Below the pieces are notes generated by a model, which was not told where the DNA came from, did no database searches, and worked only from the letters and a program-made list of their open reading frames with translations. A stretch of 64,000 bases of DNA from UBA7434 sp042090785 (GTDB taxonomy: Bacteria > Pseudomonadota > Gammaproteobacteria > Pseudomonadales > UBA7434), in assembly GCA_042090785.1 (NCBI GenBank), contig JBELIP010000010.1, positions 1 through 64,000 on the forward strand, in the 5' to 3' direction. Positions 19,392 through 26,520 of this stretch are shown here, piece after piece. Position numbers and translations under genes: made by a program. Each line of letters begins with the position of its first letter. Position 1 is the stretch's first letter.

Positions 19392-19840
19392 TGCTTGCTA
19401 AACTGGCTGGTTTATTTGCCACAACCGATGCGCCAACTGAAGCTGATGAAAAACAGCTTTCTCAGTTGGCGGCAACGGCTTTATTAATTGAATTATGTCG
19501 GGCAGATAATAACGTTGATAAAGTAGAGATTGCCGAGGTTATTGCTATTGCTCAAGCAACGTTTGATTTAAATGAGCAGCAAGCACAAACACTGCTTAGC
19601 GAAGCACAACAAAAAAACGATCAAGCTACCTCGCTGTTTGAGTTTACCGAGGTCATTAATCAGCATTTTAATAAAGCCGCTAAATACCAATTAATAAAAA
19701 ACATTTGGCAAGTCGCTTATGCCGATAAAAAAATTGATCAACACGAAGACCACCTTATTCGAAAAGTAGCCGATTTAATTTATGTGGGTCACAGTGATTT
19801 TATTCGCGCTAAACATGAGGTATTAGCGGAGAAGAAGTAA
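19391..19840 (+). CDS. TerB-like domain protein
   Basis: The 149-residue helical protein resembles the TerB/COG4103 family: LIELCRADNNVDKVEIAEV followed by a second helix-acidic-loop unit AYADKKIDQHEDHLIRKVADL. Two acidic loops (DNNVDKVE, DKKIDQHE) are typical and may bind metal. The function of stand-alone members is unknown; tellurite resistance should not be assumed. It starts with GTG overlapping the tal stop (TAGTG), so translation is coupled with transaldolase. It converges with the STAS gene 15 bp away. Confidence 0.82.
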   Translation: MLAKLAGLFATTDAPTEADEKQLSQLAATALLIELCRADNNVDKVEIAEVIAIAQATFDLNEQQAQTLLSEAQQKNDQATSLFEFTEVINQHFNKAAKYQLIKNIWQVAYADKKIDQHEDHLIRKVADLIYVGHSDFIRAKHEVLAEKK

Positions 19841-19854
19841 CAAAAGTTAGAGCG

Positions 19855-20367
19855 TTAGCTATCGTTCTCTAAAGCATTGACTAAACTACCAAATGAAGCA
19901 CGATTATCCTCGGTCATTTCCATTAACGTTTTATGGGCGTTAATTACTGCATCTTTCATATCCGCTTCGGTACAAGCCAGCAATGGCAACTCATCGAAAT
20001 CTAACATTTCGGCAGCAAAATGATCACGAATATCAAAGACCGATTCAAAACCCATGCTCCGCACTAAACGAAGAATATTTTCATCATGACATAAAAGCAT
20101 AGCTTTACAGCTACGGCTATCCGCGCTTGAACCCACACAATGGTTGCGCGTATAAATAGCCACTTTTGCTAATACGCCTAATGTCGTGCTATCAAGGTTT
20201 TCTGCCGCCGTTAAATCAACACAAACACCTGTAATGCCAGGTTGCTGAATCACCGCTTCGCAGTAGGTCTCTAAGCTTACGCACCAAGGTACACGCACAT
20301 CACCCTCTAGTTTAATCCAGAAACGCTGCTTATCTTGCAGGCCCACTAGCACCTTGCTATTGGACAT
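19855..20367 (-). CDS. STAS-domain anti-anti-sigma factor-like protein (RssC-like)
   Basis: The 170-residue protein has a STAS domain with VCVDLTAAENLDSTTLGVLA; S60 or T61 is in the position phosphorylated in anti-anti-sigma factors. About 50 extra C-terminal residues are not identified. It lies directly downstream of the PP2C response regulator gene on the same strand. In Pseudomonas the equivalent pair between tal and mlaA controls RpoS availability (RssC/RssB). The same partner logic is likely here: the phosphatase output of the regulator resets the phosphorylation state of this protein. No kinase of the anti-sigma type is seen nearby. Confidence 0.82.
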   Translation of the reverse strand: MSNSKVLVGLQDKQRFWIKLEGDVRVPWCVSLETYCEAVIQQPGITGVCVDLTAAENLDSTTLGVLAKVAIYTRNHCVGSSADSRSCKAMLLCHDENILRLVRSMGFESVFDIRDHFAAEMLDFDELPLLACTEADMKDAVINAHKTLMEMTEDNRASFGSLVNALENDS

Positions 20368-20472
20368 AAGGGTACACTCCTAAAGTGATACTTAAAGCTC
20401 GCGAATGAAACGCGGCTATTACTCTTTTATTATTTGCCATATCTTTTTTTACTAAACAAAAATCGATCTACA

Positions 20473-21663
20473 CTATATTTTGTCAACAACAAGCAAGGCA
20501 ATATCATCGGGGTATTGCTGACTATCATCGACATTAAAATCATTAAAGACGGATTCAATATCGGCTTTCATTTTTGGCGCCTCAGATAATAAAAAGGCTT
20601 CTTTTTTTGCTAAGCTTTCTTGCTGTAACACTTCTAGTATGCCGTCAGAGAACATCATAATTCTAAATTTATCAGGCAAATCAACAGCAATTTCTTTGTA
20701 GTTTGTTTCGTCAAACAAACCTACTGGTGCGCCCTGCCCCTCGAGATAACGCGCTTCACCATTGGCAATTAATAATGGTAAAGGCAAAGCACCTGCAACC
20801 GAATAAGTTAAACGATTATTCTGTGTATCGAGCACGGCGTAAAATAAAGTGGCATGCTTTCCAATACCGGTACCTAACAGCTCGGCATTAGCTTGCGCTA
20901 AAAACTCGGAAGGATGCAAAATATCATCATTATCATGTCGGCTATAGTCACTACGCATGCGAGCAGTAAGGTTTTTCATTAGCACGGTAACAAAGGCAGA
21001 TGATGCACCATGGCCTGAAACATCGGCCATAAAAAAGACCACATGGTCGGCGCCTACAGTCACATACTCAACAAAATCACCACTTAAGTATACCGATGGC
21101 ACAATTTGATGATGAAAAATATAAGCACTTTTTTGCATGGGGCTTACGGGTAACATTTTCATCTGCACCTGTAAGCCTGCTTGATGGTCCTGCTCAAGCA
21201 CAGCTAAATTGGTTTTTAATTCGCTATTGGCTTGCTCAAGCTGCTGGCGGTATTTGAGGTTTTCACGTCGTAGACTAAAGCGCTCTAGGCTACGCTCAAT
21301 GGCATGCACTAATACTTCAAGGTCGAGAATAGGTTTTATAAGGTAATCACTAGCACCTAGGCGGAGCGCTTCAACAGCATCACTCATAACACCAGCACCA
21401 GAAATAACAATAATGGGCACATGGGAATAAGCGTCGGCAATCACTTTTAAAACGTTAATACCATCGAGCTTAGGCATTCTTAAATCACATAGTACAAGCT
21501 CGGGCTTTTCGATAGCCATTCTGGCCAAACCTTCTTCGCCGTCAACTGCTTCGCAGGTGCGGTAGCCGCTATCGCGCAGATAAGATGCAATGGAATGACG
21601 CACGTTTTCATCATCATCGATAATGAGAACTTTAACTAAATCAGTGCTGCTAGGAATGTCCAA
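20473..21663 (-). CDS. Response regulator with PP2C/SpoIIE phosphatase output (RssB-like)
   Basis: This 396-residue protein has a receiver domain (D16-D18, phosphoacceptor D60 in LCDLRMPKLDG, Lys in DYLIKPI). A coiled-coil linker follows (about 135-170, LKYRQQLEQANSELK). The C-terminal PP2C-type serine phosphatase has the metal-binding motifs LSGDFVEY, FFMADVSGHGASS and MFSDGILE. Unlike enterobacterial RssB, which lost metal residues, the phosphatase motifs here look complete. It should dephosphorylate the adjacent STAS protein in response to phosphorylation by an unknown kinase. Confidence 0.92.
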   Translation of the reverse strand: MDIPSSTDLVKVLIIDDDENVRHSIASYLRDSGYRTCEAVDGEEGLARMAIEKPELVLCDLRMPKLDGINVLKVIADAYSHVPIIVISGAGVMSDAVEALRLGASDYLIKPILDLEVLVHAIERSLERFSLRRENLKYRQQLEQANSELKTNLAVLEQDHQAGLQVQMKMLPVSPMQKSAYIFHHQIVPSVYLSGDFVEYVTVGADHVVFFMADVSGHGASSAFVTVLMKNLTARMRSDYSRHDNDDILHPSEFLAQANAELLGTGIGKHATLFYAVLDTQNNRLTYSVAGALPLPLLIANGEARYLEGQGAPVGLFDETNYKEIAVDLPDKFRIMMFSDGILEVLQQESLAKKEAFLLSEAPKMKADIESVFNDFNVDDSQQYPDDIALLVVDKI

Positions 21664-21811
21664 TGGCTTATATCAACATACGTTTGTTTACTTGTGAGAG
21701 TTAGCTATTTAACCACTTTTGCGCGCGCTAATGGAAGAATTAAGCCAAGGAAAAGCGGTGGTTATATTTGGCAATAATGGCTCAACAGCGCGCTTATGAC
21801 TTATTACTGTA

Positions 21812-22528
21812 TTAGAAATCGTCATCAAAATCATCCTCTACCAGCCCGTTAGCTATGCTAACTTCACGTTGTTGAATATAAATTTCGCGAATAAAGGTAT
21901 AGCGGTCACCTGACACTAAACGTTCCGCATCAAGCAAATCGGCCCGTTTATCAAGCAATTTTAAAGCCCATAAGCCGTTGCTAGTGCGAGCGTCATCAAT
22001 ATGATCTAACGGAGAAATATAAGCATCGGGAAACGTTGCAACAGCATCACGCAGATATCGACCACCCAGTAGCGGCATAACAATATAAGGGCCATCGCCT
22101 ACACCCCACACCGCTAGTGTCTGGCCGAAATCCTCATTTCGCGACTCGACACCCCAATGGCTAGCCACATCAAAGAAACCGCCAATGCCAATGGTAGAGT
22201 TAATGATTAAACGGCCTATGCTATTACCAATCTGATGAAGGTCACCCTGTAAGCCACCGTTAACCGCATTAGCCACCTCGCCCACATTATCAAAGAAATT
22301 CGTTACACCACGGTCGACAATACTCGGGGTTACCAACTGATAGGCTTTAGCAGAGGGCTTAACTATCCAACGATCAAGCACTTCATTAAAGGCAAAAATT
22401 TTGCGATTAACTTTTTCGTAAGGATCAACAGTGGCGGCAAAATTAGGCATGGCTACGGTGAGTAATAAAACAGCTAGCAGAGGTTTGTATGTGGCGGACA
22501 ATACACGTGATGAAATTAGAGGTAGCAT
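21812..22528 (-). CDS. mlaA: MlaA/VacJ outer-membrane phospholipid transport protein, without a lipobox
   Basis: MlaA removes phospholipids from the outer leaflet of the outer membrane and passes them to MlaC. The family core is clear: DPYEKVNRKIFAFNE, FFDNVGEVANAVNGGLQG and GVGDGPYIVMPLLG. I chose the ATG at 22528 because AAGGA lies nine bases upstream; the longer frame from 22561 adds 11 residues. The signal sequence ends MPNFA-ATVDPYE and has no Cys, while the E. coli protein is a lipoprotein. This one may be processed by signal peptidase I or keep its anchor. The acidic end EDDFDDDF is normal. The mla ABC-transporter genes are not in the window. Confidence 0.93.
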   Translation of the reverse strand: MLPLISSRVLSATYKPLLAVLLLTVAMPNFAATVDPYEKVNRKIFAFNEVLDRWIVKPSAKAYQLVTPSIVDRGVTNFFDNVGEVANAVNGGLQGDLHQIGNSIGRLIINSTIGIGGFFDVASHWGVESRNEDFGQTLAVWGVGDGPYIVMPLLGGRYLRDAVATFPDAYISPLDHIDDARTSNGLWALKLLDKRADLLDAERLVSGDRYTFIREIYIQQREVSIANGLVEDDFDDDF

Positions 22529-22611
22529 GGTTGATATCCTTAGGCAGCTATAGGCGGCCATCTATAAATCTAACAAACAACCATAACGGTTATCGGCGAT
22601 TTTAGTCTTGT

Positions 22612-23415
22612 TTACGAAGAAGCGGAAACGCCATAGATTATATCCAACTGACGCAATTGCGCCAATATTTCAGCACCGCCATTAATAATGACATCCGGAT
22701 TAGGATGCTGTAATTCTTTAGCTATTTGCTGCAGTAAATCTCGACCACTACACCTACTATGGCCACCATACCCACTATGCCGAGCATCACTCTCATTGTT
22801 GACCTCGCATAACTCTAATAATCGAGCTGTTATTGGGTTCGTCTCGAGAAAAGCAACTTTATCTTGCCGATTACGATAAACCACTAAACACACAGCTTGT
22901 TCACTAGGGCTTTCGGGGCGAAACGATTGTCCAATTTTATGAACCGGATAAGAAAATACCATTGACCACGCCAACGGCGATAACACAGGGATATGATCTA
23001 CTAATGATTGATCGGACGAGACATTATCGTCAGGAATATCCTGCTCGGCCACAAACAGAGCCAACTCTGCCCACTCGTAACGAGCCAATTCTAAAGTAAA
23101 TACAGGGTCGCATTGATGCGGCTCTCGTTCAGTCTCTAAGTAAGCCAGAAACTCTTCACTAATCTCTAAAAAATAAGGCGATTGCGACTGATGACGATGA
23201 ATAAAATCACGCACCATTAAATGCCAGTCGGTGTCGCTATAAAGTTTACGCAAAACAGGAAAGGCACTACTAATAAAACCTTCTATGTTTTTATAAAACA
23301 AATCGCGATAAATTTTCATCCGTCGATCTTCAATGTCTGATGGTGCCGGATACACATTAGGCTCACGTATATGCGCAGCAAAGGCGCGCTGAATGTCGGA
23401 CAGCTTTGCTACCAT
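22612..23415 (-). CDS. bufC: BufC/HvfC-type partner protein (DUF2063)
   Basis: This 267-residue protein (start ATG at 23415, five bases after the bufB stop) has the DUF2063 N-terminal pattern: LSDIQRAFAAHIREP, then RRMKIYRDLFYKNIEGFI and FPVLRKLYSDTDWHLMVRDF. It is the partner or precursor-recognition subunit of DUF692 (MNIO) enzymes in bufferin/Hvf clusters. It is needed for modification of the precursor's cysteines. A longer frame to 23469 overlaps bufB and is less likely. It is the last gene of the operon, followed by mlaA. Confidence 0.9.
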   Translation of the reverse strand: MVAKLSDIQRAFAAHIREPNVYPAPSDIEDRRMKIYRDLFYKNIEGFISSAFPVLRKLYSDTDWHLMVRDFIHRHQSQSPYFLEISEEFLAYLETEREPHQCDPVFTLELARYEWAELALFVAEQDIPDDNVSSDQSLVDHIPVLSPLAWSMVFSYPVHKIGQSFRPESPSEQAVCLVVYRNRQDKVAFLETNPITARLLELCEVNNESDARHSGYGGHSRCSGRDLLQQIAKELQHPNPDVIINGGAEILAQLRQLDIIYGVSASS

Positions 23416-23419
23416 GAGT

Positions 23420-24283
23420 CTACTGCCCCGCCGCTTGCTGAATAGCGCGCACATGATCAACTTCTGCAACTAAATCGGCTAACGGTGGAAAATTAAAATC
23501 GCGCTCTACCAACGTTGGCTTTACACCAAAGGTTTTATAAGCCAGCGCCAATAAATCCCATACAGGGTCAATAACAGCCGTTCCATGCGTATCAACACGC
23601 AAGTCCTCCGCTTCTTTATAGTGGCCAGCAATATGCATGTAATGCGCACGGTGACCTGGCAATGCCTGTAAAAAAGTAGCGGCATCATAGTTATGATTAA
23701 TACTGTTGACATAAATGTTATTGACATCCAGCAATAGGTCACAGTCTGCCATTTCTAGTACGCCATTAATAAATTCTAATTCGCTCATTTCTTGTGATGG
23801 CGCAGCATAATAAGACACATTTTCTAGTGCAATACGTTGACCCAAAATATCCTGCACTTGCTGAACGCGATCAGCCACATAACGAATAGCATCGCGCTTA
23901 AAAGGGATAGGCATTAAATCGTAGAGGTGACCAGAATCGCCGCAGCAGCTTAAATGCTCTGAATATATAGGGCATTGATGGGTTTGAATAAACTGCTTAA
24001 TGTTTTTTATCAGCTCAATATCTAAAGGCTCGGGGCCGCCAATATTTAATGATAAGCCATGAAGAGTTAACGGGTAACGCTCACTAAAACTTCGTAATTG
24101 CTTTGCAAAAAGCCCACCAACACCAATCCAGTTTTCGGGCGCGACTTCCATAAAATCAACATCACCCTGCTGCAAGGCAGAAAACATATCGACAAGCCCA
24201 CGACGCAAGCCTAACCCTGCTTGGGCCTTTTTTTGATGCCAAGCTTTGTTTATGGTGTTCATTGCAACTGAAACCTTATTCAT
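23420..24283 (-). CDS. bufB: MNIO (DUF692) multinuclear iron oxidase, BufB/HvfB type
   Basis: DUF692 enzymes are TIM-barrel oxidases with two or three iron ions. They modify cysteines of ribosomal peptides, in this subgroup to oxazolone-thioamide or thiooxazole groups that bind copper. Family motifs are present: GLGLRRGLVDMF, the iron ligands in FMEVAPENWIG and LTLHGLSLNIG, YSEHLSCCGDSGHLYDLMPIP, LENVSYYA, LLLDVNNIYVNS and HIAGHY. The start is uncertain: ATG 24283 (MNKVSVAMN) is used, ATG 24262 is possible, and the frame opens further to 24349. It follows bufA after a terminator hairpin and is tightly followed by bufC. Confidence 0.93.
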   Translation of the reverse strand: MNKVSVAMNTINKAWHQKKAQAGLGLRRGLVDMFSALQQGDVDFMEVAPENWIGVGGLFAKQLRSFSERYPLTLHGLSLNIGGPEPLDIELIKNIKQFIQTHQCPIYSEHLSCCGDSGHLYDLMPIPFKRDAIRYVADRVQQVQDILGQRIALENVSYYAAPSQEMSELEFINGVLEMADCDLLLDVNNIYVNSINHNYDAATFLQALPGHRAHYMHIAGHYKEAEDLRVDTHGTAVIDPVWDLLALAYKTFGVKPTLVERDFNFPPLADLVAEVDHVRAIQQAAGQ

Positions 24284-24318
24284 TTTAATTCGTTTAAATA
24301 AAGCGTTAAGGCTAAAAC

Positions 24319-24353
24319 AAAAATGGCGGGAAAGAAACCTCCCCGCCATTTTT
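24319..24353 (-). terminator. Stem-loop terminator/attenuator between bufA and bufB
   Basis: A perfect 12-bp GC-rich stem (24319-24330 with 24342-24353, loop of 11) ends on the minus strand in TTTTTG followed by TTTT. It lies after the bufA stop and before bufB. It should end most transcripts after the small precursor gene and allow limited read-through into the enzyme genes, giving an excess of precursor. Confidence 0.85.
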
Positions 24354-24395
24354 TAACTCACTATTAATGAGTGATTTAACAACTAACAATAAACA

Positions 24396-24656
24396 TTAGC
24401 TGCCGCATTTGCCTTCGCCGCATTTACCTTCTTCGCCTTTATCTTTGCCGCTATCACTTTCGCCGCATTTTCCCTCGCCACATTTGCCTTCGCCGCATTT
24501 GCCTTCGTGATCATCGGCATTAACAATATCGTAACCGGCATTGAGTGGCGTAGCAGAAAATGGATTTACATCCGCACTAGCCATAGGTGAAATAGCAGTC
24601 GCTAAAAATGCTGCGCCTAAGGCAGCTGTTACTGGTTTCATTTTAATTTTAGACAT
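24396..24656 (-). CDS. bufA: Bufferin/HvfA-type copper-binding precursor peptide with five EGKCG motifs
   Basis: The 86-residue precursor starts with a signal peptide of about 28 residues (ending PMASA), then a short spacer (DVNPFSATPL...). A Cys-rich tail follows with EGKCG three times in a row, an ESDSGKDKGE spacer, and EGKCG twice more. EGKCG is the motif modified by the DUF692/DUF2063 pair in HvfA and bufferins, where it chelates copper and protects cells. All six cysteine-type positions are inside or next to these units and none is elsewhere. AGGAG lies eight bases before the ATG. No CopR, ECF sigma or DoxX-type gene is adjacent, so regulation and the usual membrane partner are not evident. 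Confidence 0.93.
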   Translation of the reverse strand: MSKIKMKPVTAALGAAFLATAISPMASADVNPFSATPLNAGYDIVNADDHEGKCGEGKCGEGKCGESDSGKDKGEEGKCGEGKCGS

Positions 24657-25152
24657 AATTACGCTCCTAATATGATAAATAAATTGTGATAAACCATTTC
24701 GTTTTTGTAGCTATAGTTACAGCTAGCATGCTGGCTACGGTTCAACCCATTAATACCAAACACGAGCTCCAAGCTAACATCGTATCTGTGACAGCAGATA
24801 TACAGACATACCTCGGCTGCTTTCGTTCAATGTATGCAATGAATCATATAACCACCGGTTAATAATGAAAAGCAGAATATGCCAGACGAAAACATTAAAG
24901 GGTATAGATGACACAAAAGTAACTTCTCTATGTGAACTTGAAGCTACAGAGCGGAATATGGCAGATTTTAGAGATTAATTGTGGCTATACATCTCACATG
25001 CCATCCAAAAATTTACATTTTAGATGACTTTTACAACAACAAAACTATACAGCAACGTGAAAACAGAAAGAAATAGACAGTGATAACTCGTTCGTTTTTA
25101 TTCACTAGGCCTAATTCACTAGCATCAATCAACTAGACTAGGCTCACATGCG
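24657..25152. other. Long intergenic region ahead of bufA
   Basis: No gene is recognised in these 496 bases. Next to bufA there is a long imperfect inverted repeat, 24707-24738 (GTAGCTA...TGGCTAC with a core AGCATGCT at 24725-24732), about 50-80 bp upstream of the bufA start. It could be an operator or a leader hairpin. The rest is AT-rich, with no terminator for the upstream gene seen. Confidence 0.4.
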
Positions 25153-26520
25153 CTAACCAACCAGACTTAACTCAGCGGGTTTTTCATCTTCATCGACAAA
25201 AACATCGTCATCGAGTGCTGAATAGCCAAGGGGTAAATCAAGGTTAAACTCTTCAGATACGCCTTCGCTAGAGGTATCCGACACCTGCTGCTCTTCGGCC
25301 AACGATTTTATTGCAAGATCTTTTTCAACAGCCGATTCTGTGCCTGTCGCTTTACTGTTATCGTCCTGCTCAAGAAGCCAATCAATGGCATCACTAAAAA
25401 TATCACCAATAGCGGCAGGATCGAGCAGTAAACTTAAATGATCATACTTTCGCTTACTGTCACCAATAGTGTCAGCAACAATCATTCTTGCATCGTGAGG
25501 ACCTAACTCATTAATAAAGGCGCGAACATCGGCGACGCCAGAATAAATTTTATCAGCCGCCGTAGCAAAGTGTAACGTGGGTGGAATTGGGTGAGCTTGT
25601 AAGGCAGCTTGATAATCAAAACCGTCTTCAGAGTCGCACCAACTATCGCTGCTTATCCAATCGGCATAAACTCTGAACCAATGAGTATTCTCATCGGCCG
25701 AACCCAAACGCATACGCGTTGCAGGAAAGGCATTATGCCAGTTAACCAACTTCGCCGTTAATGGGTGACAAAAGGCCTTAACAAAGGCATTTGCAATACG
25801 ATGCTGAGCTTGTAACTTGCGACGCGCTCCAAAAAATATCATTTGTGTCGCCGTGCGCTCGGACTCTGACATCCGCGCCCAAGCTGCCGAGAGTAAAACG
25901 CCACCAAAGCCATGGGCTACCCAAATAGTGGGCGCAATAGCGGTGGAAAGCGAATAAGCATTGTCGTCTGTCGAGAGCGAGCAATGCTGCGTAGCTGCTC
26001 GTAATAATCGAGGGATCGCATCGGTCACAATATCATGAACCGTGAGTGATGATGGCTCACCATCACAACCTAAGCTTCGGCCGCGACCACCTAAATCAGC
26101 AACAAAGACCTCATAACCTTGTTCGGCAAAATAATAAGCCGCGCCCTTGCCTGATTCATGGTAAAAAATCCGTCCGCACTCAACTTCACCATGCAGCATA
26201 AATACCCGCTTAGAAGGTGAGCCAGTATCCAACAAGGGTTGCAAATGTCGCATATGCAACTGTTCGCCATTGGGCATAGAAACCCATATAGATTCTGTTT
26301 TTATGGTCGGCTTATCGTCTAACGGTTCATCACTGCTGTATTCGGCGCTATATTCGGAAACTGATGCAGCAATACCGCTATCACTATTTTCTAAATCCTG
26401 CTCAACAGGATCAAGTGCAAATGAGAATTGCTCATTATCGCCAGTTGTTTGCGTAGATGATTGATTCAATGACATAGCTAACTCAGCATTGGATATTGGT
26501 TGTGATTTATTGTTATCCAT
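25153..26520 (-). CDS. Alpha/beta-hydrolase fold protein with Gly in place of the nucleophilic Ser
   Basis: The 455-residue protein has an acidic N-terminal region (about 1-70), an alpha/beta-hydrolase core and an acidic Ser/Glu-rich tail (after about 390). The core has LHGEVECGRIF, an aspartate-glycine loop VADLGGRGRSLG and a late histidine in KYDHLSLLLDP. The nucleophile elbow, normally G-H-S-x-G-G, reads AHGFGG. The codon is GGC, one base away from AGC. Hydrolase activity is therefore doubtful. The start overlaps the 3' end of hrpA by 43 bases, so it is downstream in the fadD-hrpA unit. Function is unknown; lipid or CoA metabolism is only a guess from context. Confidence 0.82.
   Translation of the reverse strand: MDNNKSQPISNAELAMSLNQSSTQTTGDNEQFSFALDPVEQDLENSDSGIAASVSEYSAEYSSDEPLDDKPTIKTESIWVSMPNGEQLHMRHLQPLLDTGSPSKRVFMLHGEVECGRIFYHESGKGAAYYFAEQGYEVFVADLGGRGRSLGCDGEPSSLTVHDIVTDAIPRLLRAATQHCSLSTDDNAYSLSTAIAPTIWVAHGFGGVLLSAAWARMSESERTATQMIFFGARRKLQAQHRIANAFVKAFCHPLTAKLVNWHNAFPATRMRLGSADENTHWFRVYADWISSDSWCDSEDGFDYQAALQAHPIPPTLHFATAADKIYSGVADVRAFINELGPHDARMIVADTIGDSKRKYDHLSLLLDPAAIGDIFSDAIDWLLEQDDNSKATGTESAVEKDLAIKSLAEEQQVSDTSSEGVSEEFNLDLPLGYSALDDDVFVDEDEKPAELSLVG

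Noticed and set aside
19391..19840. Tellurite resistance determinant
   Set aside because: Only a single TerB-like domain is present without other ter genes; such stand-alone proteins are widespread with unknown function.
23416..23469. Longer BufC start overlapping bufB
   Set aside because: The extra residues are not part of the DUF2063 domain, and the ATG at 23415 lies just after the bufB stop in the usual coupled arrangement.
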